Source: Opitutaceae bacterium
GTDB lineage: Bacteria > Verrucomicrobiota > Verrucomicrobiia > Opitutales > Opitutaceae
Assembly (NCBI GenBank): GCA_016715765.1
Contig: JADJZJ010000052.1
Coordinates: forward strand, 1-33,874
Direction of reading: 5' to 3'
DNA: 33,874 bases
Shown: one piece after another, positions 15,328 to 22,449 of the stretch
Layout: every line of letters begins with the position of its first letter
Position numbering within the stretch: position 1 is the stretch's first letter
Made by a program: the position numbers and the translations under genes
Notes under the pieces: generated by a model
What the model was told of the DNA's origin: nothing
Database searches by the model: none
Seen by the model: only the letters and a program-made list of their open reading frames with translations

Positions 15328-15401
15328 GCGGCGAACGCTGGGACAAAACCGTATGCTTGTCGAAGTAGAATTTGGCGGAAGGCGGGGCGGAGATTCCGTG
15401 G

Positions 15402-15479
15402 GTAGCGCCCGGCCTCCGGACGGGCGGTGCGACGATCGCAGGTGTAGCGGCATCGGCCCGCCCGGAGGTCGGGCCCTAC
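15402..15479. repeat. Inverted pair of GTAG-headed palindromes
   Basis: A left arm starting GTAG at 15402 and a right arm ending CTAC at 15479 are complementary over about 25 bp with three mismatches, each built on a CCTCCGG/CCGGAGG core. The pair lies between ccsA and the 76-residue gene. Confidence 0.55.
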
Positions 15480-15483
15480 CCAG

Positions 15484-17415
15484 TTACAACGTACCCTTGG
15501 CGGTTTGATCGGCAAAGCTGCGCCAGCGGGCCAGCGGCAGGGCGGCGACGGCGATGAAGGCGAGCTGGCTGACGATGAAGGCGCTGAGCCACCAGAAGGC
15601 GGCGTCCATGAAGCCGTAGCTGTGCAGGCCGATGCCGAGCATGTTGGTGCCGAACCAGCTCCAGCTCGTCACAATGTTGCCGAACACGGCCAGCATCATC
15701 ATTCCGCGCGGCTTCACCAGGCCGCCCCAGCGGGCGTGGAGGATGATGGCGTTCCAGAGCACGATGATGAGGGCGCCGTTCTCCTTCGGATCCCAGCCCC
15801 AGAAACGGCCCCAGGACTGGTCGGCCCAGATGCCGCCGAGGACGGTGCCGATGAGGCTGAAGAGCGTGGCGAAGCACACGATGCCGTAGACCATGCGGTT
15901 GAGCGCATCGGCGGTCGCCTGGTCGAGCGACGGCGTGAAGACGCCGCGGACAATGTAGATGAGCGCCAGGAAACCGGCGAGGAAGGTGGCCGCGTAGCCG
16001 ATCGTGATGACCACGACATGGGTGGCCAACCAGAAGTTCGAATCGAGCACGGCCCGCATCATTTCCAGCGTGTCGCCGCCCAGCGACAGATGGTGCGCGA
16101 TGAGCAGGGTGCCGAAACCGATCAGGCCGGCGGCGACGCTGCCGATGGCGTTCTGATAGATGGCCTCAAGCAGCAAACAGAGACCGACCGCGCCCCAGCC
16201 GACAAAGAGCGCGGAAGAGTAAAGGTTGGTCACGGGCGGACGGCCCTCGAGCCACATGCGGGTGGCGATGCCGGCCGTCGTGGCGGCAAAGGCGAGGACC
16301 ATCAGCCAGAAAGCCGACCGACCGAGGACTTCGGGGAATTTGAGCCAGGAGACGATGCCGAGGAGAAAGACGAGGGAGAATAGTTTCAGGCTGCGGTCGA
16401 AGGGGTCGATCGCATTGAAGCGGGTTTCAGCGCCGGTTTTGCTCATCGCGGCGGGCAGGCGGCGGCTGAGTTCGGCGCCATAGAGTTCAACGATTTTGTT
16501 GAACTGGTCCGTCCGGTGGTTCCGCCAGGCGTGGGCGAGGCCGGCATAGGCCATGACCGCCGGACTCAGGGAACCGGTCTGGATCGTGTCGAGAATCGCA
16601 TTGCCCGCGGTCTTCCAGGCGGCGGGAGCGGCGACGGGGTCGGCCGGCGGGATGGCGAGGATGCTGGTGGCGCCGCCCATGAAGTCATAGCGCGGGGCAA
16701 GTTCCATGATGGTCTGGAAAGCCTGCTGGTCATAGCCCTGGCCGGCCTGCCGGGCGCGCACGGCGGCAATGCCGGCGGGCAGGCCCTCCTGAAAGCGCAT
16801 GAGTTCGCTGAGAAAATCCGCGGATCCGGGCATCACCACCATGTGCTTCAGTTCCAGGTAGTGGCGGATGTTGCCGTAAAGCTGGATGACCGCGCGTTGG
16901 AACGGGGTGCGGGTCTGGGCGGCGACCGGGGCGGCCAGTTGCGACTGGCGTTCCAGTTCGGTGAGACGCGGCTCGAGTTGCTTGAAGGAAAAACGCGAAC
17001 GCGTGGAGGGCAGGAATCCGAGGATGGCGAAGGTGTGCTTGAGACCGCTGTCGTAGGTGATTTTGGTCTCGGCCTCCATCAGGCCCATGAGCGTGAGCAA
17101 CTCGGGGGAATCGATGCGGAAGGTCGGGTAGGTGTCGGCTCTCTCCGGAGAGAAAAGGACATCGGCCAGCCAGGCGGAGGGATTGGCGGCATAGGGGGCG
17201 GCGACCGCGGGATCGCTGACGCGCTGGCGGCCCTGCAACTGCAGGAGGGAACTGCGGGCAATGGTGTCGAGGGGCTTGATGCGTCCGTTGGCGAGCACCG
17301 GCAGGCGGCCGAAGCCGGCGAGATCGCGGCCGGAGTCGTCGGCCTTGTCCCGGAAGGCGGAGACGAGGTACGCGATGCCCAGGAGCAGGGCGAGGAAAGG
17401 GATGTAGCGTTTCAT
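15484..17415 (-). CDS. ccsA: Cytochrome c biogenesis protein CcsA (System II haem handling)
   Basis: CcsA/CcsB-type membrane proteins export haem and attach it to apocytochromes c in the periplasm. The 643-residue product has an N-terminal membrane helix (IPFLALLLGIAYLVSAF) and then about 280 periplasmic residues beginning GFGRLPVLANGRIKPLDT. The C-terminal half is a multi-helix CcsA domain. The tryptophan-rich haem-binding WWD segment, WADQSWGRFWGWDPKENGAL, lies near residues 530-550. The long N-terminal extension is typical of CcsA from Bacteroidetes and Verrucomicrobia-like bacteria. It is downstream of resB on the minus strand; a 160-bp inverted-repeat element separates them without removing the shared orientation. 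Confidence 0.93.
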   Translation of the reverse strand: MKRYIPFLALLLGIAYLVSAFRDKADDSGRDLAGFGRLPVLANGRIKPLDTIARSSLLQLQGRQRVSDPAVAAPYAANPSAWLADVLFSPERADTYPTFRIDSPELLTLMGLMEAETKITYDSGLKHTFAILGFLPSTRSRFSFKQLEPRLTELERQSQLAAPVAAQTRTPFQRAVIQLYGNIRHYLELKHMVVMPGSADFLSELMRFQEGLPAGIAAVRARQAGQGYDQQAFQTIMELAPRYDFMGGATSILAIPPADPVAAPAAWKTAGNAILDTIQTGSLSPAVMAYAGLAHAWRNHRTDQFNKIVELYGAELSRRLPAAMSKTGAETRFNAIDPFDRSLKLFSLVFLLGIVSWLKFPEVLGRSAFWLMVLAFAATTAGIATRMWLEGRPPVTNLYSSALFVGWGAVGLCLLLEAIYQNAIGSVAAGLIGFGTLLIAHHLSLGGDTLEMMRAVLDSNFWLATHVVVITIGYAATFLAGFLALIYIVRGVFTPSLDQATADALNRMVYGIVCFATLFSLIGTVLGGIWADQSWGRFWGWDPKENGALIIVLWNAIILHARWGGLVKPRGMMMLAVFGNIVTSWSWFGTNMLGIGLHSYGFMDAAFWWLSAFIVSQLAFIAVAALPLARWRSFADQTAKGTL

Positions 17416-17433
17416 GCGAAAATGAGAGTGGGC

Positions 17434-17593
17434 TTAACCACGGATTTCACGGATGACACGGATTGGAACCCAAGCTGAAGCGATGGCCACAAAAGGCACA
17501 GGAGGCACAAAAGCAGCAGGCAATACTGTGTCGCTTATGGCCATTTGCATTTGTTGCCTTCTCATCCGTGTCATCCGTGAAATCCGTGGTTAA
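17434..17593. repeat. 160-bp element with perfect 30-bp terminal inverted repeats
   Basis: The arm at 17434-17463 (starting TTAACCACGGATTTCACGGA) is exactly complementary to 17564-17593. The inside holds GGCCACAAAAGGCAC-type direct repeats and a weaker internal inversion, with no ORF of its own. It fills nearly all of the ccsA-resB gap. It has the size and shape of a MITE, but no flanking target duplication could be fixed by eye. Confidence 0.7.
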
Positions 17594-17607
17594 AATTCAG
17601 GGTCTTG

Positions 17608-18774
17608 CTATGCCGTTGGCAGCGCACGGCGTCTGGCCACGAAGGCGAACAGCGAGATGCCGAATTGGATCAGCAGGCCGGCGGACATGAGGACGCAGGC
17701 GACGTAGGGCAGGAGCCAGCTGGGATTGCGCACGACCTGCAGCACGGTGGTGCGGTCGTTGTTGTCGAAGCCGGCCTGGTAGAAGGTGAGGCCCGCGTAG
17801 CGCAGCGGGTTGTTCATGTAGATGAGCACCTCGCGGTCGTCGCGGCCGTCGGGGGTGGTCAGGCGGATGCGGCTGGAGAAGTTCTTCGGGATTTCCGTGC
17901 CGGCATAGCGGTCGTGGCTGAAATTTACGAGGGTGAGGGAGTAGGGCTTGTAGTGGCGCTGCAGGCGCAGGGCGATCGACCAGGTGCGCCCGGCATGGGT
18001 GAAGGTTTGCGGTTCGGCGAGCTGCTCGGACACGAGCCACGTGCCGAGCGAGCCCTCGGGGGCGATCAACTCGACGTAGGCGGCGGGCAGGTTGCGCTCA
18101 TCCATCTTGTAGGTGAGGGCGAGCGGCGTGGTGGTGACCTGCAGGCCGATGCCCTGGGTGGCGAGGGACGGATTTGGCGCGGTGGCCGGGCTCCGCATCT
18201 GGAGCGAGGCGTTGGGATAGTAGGCCTTGGGGACAATCCGGAAGGGGAGCGGCGGATGGGTCACCGCCCGGCCCCGGGCCAGCAGCTTCTCCGGCACGAC
18301 GAAGACATCGTCGAATTGCGCGTCGGTGGTGTCGATGAGGGCCAGTTCACTGAGGCGGAAGCTCTCGGAGTAGTTCTTGGTCTGTCCCTCGTCGAGGCGC
18401 AGCGAGTACTCCTCCTGCCAGAGGCCGCTGAGCAGTTCGCCAATGAGCAAAATGACCAGGCCGAGGTGCGTGAGGGCGATGCCGGACTTGCCCCACTTGA
18501 GGGCGAAGCGGGCGAAGTGGGCGGCGGTCAGGTTGAGCAGGAGCAATCCGCCGATGAAGTAGCCGCCCGGGAACACCGGGATGGGGATCTCCGTGCCGGG
18601 CAATTTGCTAAGGACAAAAAACGTGCGGAAGAAATGCTCCTGCACGCCCCAGACGCCGAGCCGCACCTGCGCGATCGTGGCCCAGAAGACCAGAATGATC
18701 GAGAGGACCAGCAGCACCACCGTGAGCTTCAGCGAAGAAAAGAAGACGCGGAACGAGGACCAGAGTTCGTGCAT
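17608..18774 (-). CDS. resB: ResB/Ccs1-family cytochrome c biogenesis protein
   Basis: ResB (Ccs1) partners CcsA in the System II cytochrome c synthase. The 388 residues show an N-terminal membrane helix (LKLTVVLLVLSIILVFWATIAQV), then GTEIPIPVFPGGYFIGGLLLLNLTAAHF, and a third helix, GLVILLIGELLSGLW. A large periplasmic domain (YSLRLDEGQTKNYSESF onward) and a last helix near the C-terminus follow. This matches the family layout. The start ATG (18774) is three bases after the stop of the upstream lipoprotein gene, so those two are clearly co-transcribed. ccsA follows behind the inverted-repeat element. Confidence 0.9.
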   Translation of the reverse strand: MHELWSSFRVFFSSLKLTVVLLVLSIILVFWATIAQVRLGVWGVQEHFFRTFFVLSKLPGTEIPIPVFPGGYFIGGLLLLNLTAAHFARFALKWGKSGIALTHLGLVILLIGELLSGLWQEEYSLRLDEGQTKNYSESFRLSELALIDTTDAQFDDVFVVPEKLLARGRAVTHPPLPFRIVPKAYYPNASLQMRSPATAPNPSLATQGIGLQVTTTPLALTYKMDERNLPAAYVELIAPEGSLGTWLVSEQLAEPQTFTHAGRTWSIALRLQRHYKPYSLTLVNFSHDRYAGTEIPKNFSSRIRLTTPDGRDDREVLIYMNNPLRYAGLTFYQAGFDNNDRTTVLQVVRNPSWLLPYVACVLMSAGLLIQFGISLFAFVARRRALPTA

Positions 18775-18777
18775 GGC

Positions 18778-19368
18778 TCAGGGGGCTTTGACGGTTTGCA
18801 GGAAGGCGGCAAAGGCGGGTTTCTCGCCGGCCACCGTCGCAGCGGGGCCCATGAGCTTGAAGAACCAGGTTTCACCGGGCCGGTTCAGGACGGCGCCCAG
18901 GATCCGCGCGGGGGCTCCGTTCGCGGTGCCGGCGAAATCCACGATTTCAAAGTGAAGCCCGTTGGCATCGAGATGGTCGAGATTCGCCTCGAGTTCGGCG
19001 GGGGCCAGGGGGGCGAGGCCGATCTGGCCGCGCCAGCGGTTGAGGTTGGCGAGGAGGCCGCCGGTGTCGCCCGGGAAGGCGGTGATGGAGAGATCAGCTT
19101 CACCGGCTTCGTTGCGGATCGCGTAGCTGCCCTTGCGCATCGCCCCCGGGGCCTTGGCGATCCAGGCCGCGGGGGCGGTCCAGGTGAGTTGTCCGTCGCC
19201 GGTGGGGACGGCGGTCGAGGCCATGTCGGTCGCCGGAGCCGTGGCGGCGGGAGGCGGGGTTTCCTTGGGCACGCGGTAATGGCCGACCCTGGCCTCACGG
19301 CAGGAGGTGAGCAGGCTTGCGGCGGCCAGGACAAATGGCAGGGCGGATCGTCGGGACATGCGAGCCAT
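18778..19368 (-). CDS. Predicted lipoprotein linked to cytochrome c maturation genes
   Basis: This 196-residue protein has a lipoprotein signal. After MARMSRRSALPFVLAAASL comes the lipobox LLTSC, whose cysteine would be lipidated. The mature part begins with a Pro/Ala/Thr linker and then a compact domain (LTWTAPAAWIAKAPGAMRKG to the C-terminal FFKLMGPA). I do not recognise the domain, though it resembles small periplasmic proteins of unknown function found beside ccs genes in related bacteria. The ATG at 19368 or 19359 is the start. The stop lies three bases before resB. Position suggests a role in apocytochrome handling or haem delivery, but that is inferred. Confidence 0.75.
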   Translation of the reverse strand: MARMSRRSALPFVLAAASLLTSCREARVGHYRVPKETPPPAATAPATDMASTAVPTGDGQLTWTAPAAWIAKAPGAMRKGSYAIRNEAGEADLSITAFPGDTGGLLANLNRWRGQIGLAPLAPAELEANLDHLDANGLHFEIVDFAGTANGAPARILGAVLNRPGETWFFKLMGPAATVAGEKPAFAAFLQTVKAP

Positions 19369-19443
19369 GAACTCATGGCAAAGGAGGGAAACTTCAACCC
19401 TAACCGGCCGATTGTGTGCATCGACCGCAGCCCTTGGATATTC

Positions 19444-19582
19444 GTAGCTGCGAGCGTGAGCGAGTGGTTGTTTTTGTAGGGCCGGACCTTGGTCCGCGCC
19501 TCGAAGGTGTTGATGGCTGTGCGACTCGAACAGGCACGGACCAAGGTCCGGCCCTACAGCCAATACACACGCTCACGCTCGG
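19444..19582. repeat. Nested inverted GTAG palindromes between radC and the lipoprotein gene
   Basis: The outer unit is GTAGCTGCGAGCGTGAGCG (19444 on), with a partial complement at 19568-19582. The inner arms are 19475-19496 (TGTAGGGCCGGACC then TTGGTCCG) and 19537-19558, a perfect 22-bp inversion. Two REP-like families are thus nested as inverted pairs. Confidence 0.65.
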
Positions 19583-19633
19583 AACTGCCTGGCAGTAAAA
19601 TTAAGCTATTTGGGTGGGCGGGTATTCTGCCCC

Positions 19634-20356
19634 TCACAGCATGCCGGCGGAGCGGAAGCTGTAATAACCCAGGCCATTCGGGTCCGCGGCCACGCGGCCG
19701 ACGATGACGTGGTCGAGCAGCACGATGTCGAGGGTCTTGGCGCTTTCGCGCAACTGCCGGGTGACCTGGATGTCGGCGGCACTCGGGGCGGGATCGCCGG
19801 AAGGATGATTGTGGGCGCAGACCACGGCGGTCGCGGAAAGGCGGAGCGCCTCCCGGTAAACCTCACGGGGATGGGCGAGGGTGGTCGTGGCGGTGCCGGA
19901 GGTGATCTCGCTGCAGCGGATGAGCCGATTGCGCCGGTTGAGGCTGAGGACCCAGAATTTCTCGACGGCCAGGCCGGACGTGAGCGGAAAGAGGTAGTTG
20001 AGGATGAGTTCGGGCCGGTTCAACAGCGGCGCCTCGCCCTGCTGCTGGACGAAGACGCGGCGGACGACCTCCATGACCGCGACGAGTTGCAGGGCCTTCA
20101 CGTGGCCGACGCCCTTGAAGCGGCGAAAATCGTGTTCCTTCCAGCCGAGGAGACCGGCGAGGGAGCCGGCCTCGGTGATCAAACCGGACGCGAGCGAGAG
20201 CACATCCATGCCCTGGGTGCCGTTGCGGAGGAGGAGGGTGAGCAGTTCGGTATCCGACAGAACCGACGCGCCGTAGGCTTCCATCCGTTCCTGGGGGCGC
20301 TCGCCCAAGACGGTGGTGCGCAGACGGTTCTCAGGGTTGGAGGCCGGCCTGGTCAT
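19634..20356 (-). CDS. radC: RadC-family JAB/MPN domain protein
   Basis: This 240-residue protein has the family architecture: an N-terminal helix-hairpin-helix region (LSDTELLTLLLRNGT..., FKGVGHVKALQL) and a C-terminal JAB metal-binding domain. The zinc motif HNHPSGDPAPS lies at residues 182-192, followed by DIQVTRQL and LLDHVIVG. RadC proteins were once tied to DNA repair; their real function is unsettled. The gene is divergent from the ThuA-like gene, with 58 bp between starts that must hold both promoters. Length is typical. Confidence 0.94.
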   Translation of the reverse strand: MTRPASNPENRLRTTVLGERPQERMEAYGASVLSDTELLTLLLRNGTQGMDVLSLASGLITEAGSLAGLLGWKEHDFRRFKGVGHVKALQLVAVMEVVRRVFVQQQGEAPLLNRPELILNYLFPLTSGLAVEKFWVLSLNRRNRLIRCSEITSGTATTTLAHPREVYREALRLSATAVVCAHNHPSGDPAPSAADIQVTRQLRESAKTLDIVLLDHVIVGRVAADPNGLGYYSFRSAGML

Positions 20357-20414
20357 GAGGATTTGTTACTGGCTGCCGCCCCGCAAACGTGCAAATGCTG
20401 TGTGTGCCATAATT

Positions 20415-21155
20415 ATGAATGCACTGCGCGTCACCGTCTGGGGCGAGAACGTCCATGAACATAAACATCCCGCCGTAGCGGCGGTCTATCCCAAGGGCAT
20501 GCACACCGTCATTGCCGACGGGCTCAGGGAACTGCTGCCCGCGGCCGAGGTGACCACCGCCACCCTGCAGGAGCCGGACCACGGCCTGACCGAGGAGCGG
20601 TTGGCCAAGACCGATGTGCTGACCTGGTGGGGGCACATGGCGCACGGCCTCGTGGAGGACCGCATCGCGGAGCGCGTGCAGCAGCGCGTCCTCGAAGGCA
20701 TGGGCCTGATCGTGCTCCACTCGGGACATTATTCGAAGGTCTTCAAGCGCCTGATGGGCACGACCTGCTCGCTGACCTGGCGCGAGGCCGACGAACGCGA
20801 GCGGCTCTGGGTCTGCAATCCCGGGCACCCCATCGCCCGCGGCATCGACCGCTACTTCGAGCTGCCGCAGGAGGAGATGTACGGCGAGCCCTTTGGCGTG
20901 CCGGCCCCGGACGAGCAGGTGTTCATCTCCTGGTTCGAGGGCGGCGAGGTTTTCCGCAGCGGATGCTGCTGGACGCGCGGCAACGGCAAGGTCTTCTACT
21001 TCCGGCCGGGGCACGAAACCTATCCGACCTATTACGACAAGAATGTCCGCCGGGTCATCGCCAACGCCGCGGAATGGGCCCGCCCGCAGGGCACGTGGAT
21101 TGATTCCTGCCCGAACGCCAAGGTCTCGCCGGAGAAGATATCGCCGAAGAAATAG
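20415..21155 (+). CDS. ThuA-like domain protein
   Basis: This 246-residue protein matches the ThuA family (class I glutamine-amidotransferase-like fold), whose members are linked to trehalose and other sugar metabolism but are biochemically poorly defined. Visible marks are VTVWGENVHEH at the N-terminus, LTWWGHMAHG, GLIVLHSGHYSKVF at about residue 100, GHPIARGID, and GNGKVFYFRPGHETYPTYY near the end. ATG 20415 is chosen because the family starts directly with this first strand. It lacks a signal peptide and stands alone. ThuA-like proteins are common in Verrucomicrobiota and Planctomycetes. Confidence 0.85.
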   Translation: MNALRVTVWGENVHEHKHPAVAAVYPKGMHTVIADGLRELLPAAEVTTATLQEPDHGLTEERLAKTDVLTWWGHMAHGLVEDRIAERVQQRVLEGMGLIVLHSGHYSKVFKRLMGTTCSLTWREADERERLWVCNPGHPIARGIDRYFELPQEEMYGEPFGVPAPDEQVFISWFEGGEVFRSGCCWTRGNGKVFYFRPGHETYPTYYDKNVRRVIANAAEWARPQGTWIDSCPNAKVSPEKISPKK

Positions 21156-21164
21156 TTGGGATTG

Positions 21165-21440
21165 GCGATACCGGATATCGGATACCGGATAGGGCATACC
21201 TTCGTGGGGCATACCTAACGGACGTCTGCAAATTGTGCCGGAGGGTGCGCGCATCGCGGAGTTCGGCTGTTGGAGCGGCTTTATGCCGCGATGTTGCGTT
21301 CCCGATCGCGGCATAAAGCCGCTCCTACAGTTAAGGCCAACCCCGGTGGTCCTCCGCTGGGCGGGGATGCATCATGGGCGCAGATGAACTGCGCCCCTGC
21401 ATTCAGCTATCCGGTATCCGGTTTCCCCGATCCGAAATCC
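21165..21440. repeat. Nested inverted repeats filling the thuA-surA gap
   Basis: Outer arms carry GGATACCGGATAG (around 21178-21190) and its complement CTATCCGGTATCC (around 21407-21419). Inner arms, 21272-21292 (GGAGCGGCTTTATGCCGCGAT) are perfectly complementary to 21305-21325, followed by CTAC, the GTAG head of the minus-strand unit. A single copy of the inner unit recurs at 30518-30547. There is no gene here. Confidence 0.6.
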
Positions 21441-21441
21441 C

Positions 21442-22449
21442 TCAATAGTGCTTCACGTAGCCGTTGCGGCGCAGGCGCTCCAGCCAGCGTTCCTGGTTCT
21501 GGTTCGTCATCTGCTGGATGAGCATGCGCTCGATGGTCTCGCGCACCTCGTCGATGGGCTGGATGCCGGCGTACTTGCGGTCCTCGGCATAGAGGATGAA
21601 GGCACCCTCGGGCAGAATGATGGGCGCGGTCACTTCACCCTTCTTGAGGGCGAAGAGGGGCTCGCTGAATTCCTTCTTGAGGTCGGCCTGCTTCTGCCAG
21701 CCCCAGTCGCCGCCCTTGGTGCGGCGTGAGTCCTGGCTGTACTCCTTGGCGAGGTCCTCGAACTTTTCCCCCGCCCGGAAACGGCCGATAACCTCCATCG
21801 CCTTGTTGCTCAGGTCGGTGTCGGTTTCCGAGTTGCGGCGGTTGAACTGGATGAGGCGGAGCTGGACGGAATCCTCCTGGTAGAACCGCTCCTTGTTTTC
21901 GCGGTAGAAGGTCTCGATGCGCACCGGGCTGACAATGCTGTAGGACTTGCGCTGCTGCTGGCGCATGTAGGTGTAGATGATCTCTTCCTCCACCTCGCGG
22001 CGGTATTCGCGCAGGGTGGTGCCGCGGGAGCGGAGATAGGCGAGGAACTTCGAGCGGTCGTTGTCGAACTGCTCGGCCTGGATGTCGGCGATGCGGTTGT
22101 CGATGAAGCCCTCGGGAATGCGCTTCTTCTCGTCCTTGCGGAATTCCTTCACGATCAGGACGCGGTCGATGAGACTCTGGATCACGTCGTCCTGGAGTTC
22201 CTCGAGCTTCTGGTTGAATTCCTTCTCACTGCGGGACTCGCGCTGGATCTGCTGGATGAGGGGGGCGATTTCCCGGCGGACATCGTCAACGGTGATGACC
22301 TTGTCCTCGGCGATGGCGGCGATGCCGTTCGCGAAACGCAGGTTCAATCCATCCGGGGTGCCCAACGAGGCGGTGGGAGCCTGGCTGAAGGCAGCGCTAC
22401 CGGAACCGGCGGCGAGGAGGGCGAGGGCGACGAAACGACGGAGCGTCAT
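21442..22449 (-). CDS. SurA-like periplasmic peptidyl-prolyl isomerase
   Basis: This 335-residue exported protein starts MTLRRFVALALLAAGSGSAA, a signal peptide. A SurA N-terminal chaperone region (IAAIAEDKVITVDDVRREI..., about 40-200) follows, with a parvulin-type PpiC rotamase domain at about residues 200-300 (VQLRLIQF, FEDLAKEYSQDSRRTKGGDWGW, LPEGAFILYAEDR). It probably assists folding of outer-membrane proteins. The start overlaps the mfd stop as ATGA, so it is translated with mfd. ATG 22449 is preferred because the signal peptide begins there. Only one PpiC domain is present, against two in E. coli SurA. Confidence 0.88.
   Translation of the reverse strand: MTLRRFVALALLAAGSGSAAFSQAPTASLGTPDGLNLRFANGIAAIAEDKVITVDDVRREIAPLIQQIQRESRSEKEFNQKLEELQDDVIQSLIDRVLIVKEFRKDEKKRIPEGFIDNRIADIQAEQFDNDRSKFLAYLRSRGTTLREYRREVEEEIIYTYMRQQQRKSYSIVSPVRIETFYRENKERFYQEDSVQLRLIQFNRRNSETDTDLSNKAMEVIGRFRAGEKFEDLAKEYSQDSRRTKGGDWGWQKQADLKKEFSEPLFALKKGEVTAPIILPEGAFILYAEDRKYAGIQPIDEVRETIERMLIQQMTNQNQERWLERLRRNGYVKHY

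Noticed and set aside
17605..19479. Long plus-strand open frame opposite resB and the lipoprotein gene
   Set aside because: Same mirror effect; runs through unrelated genes and repeat DNA.
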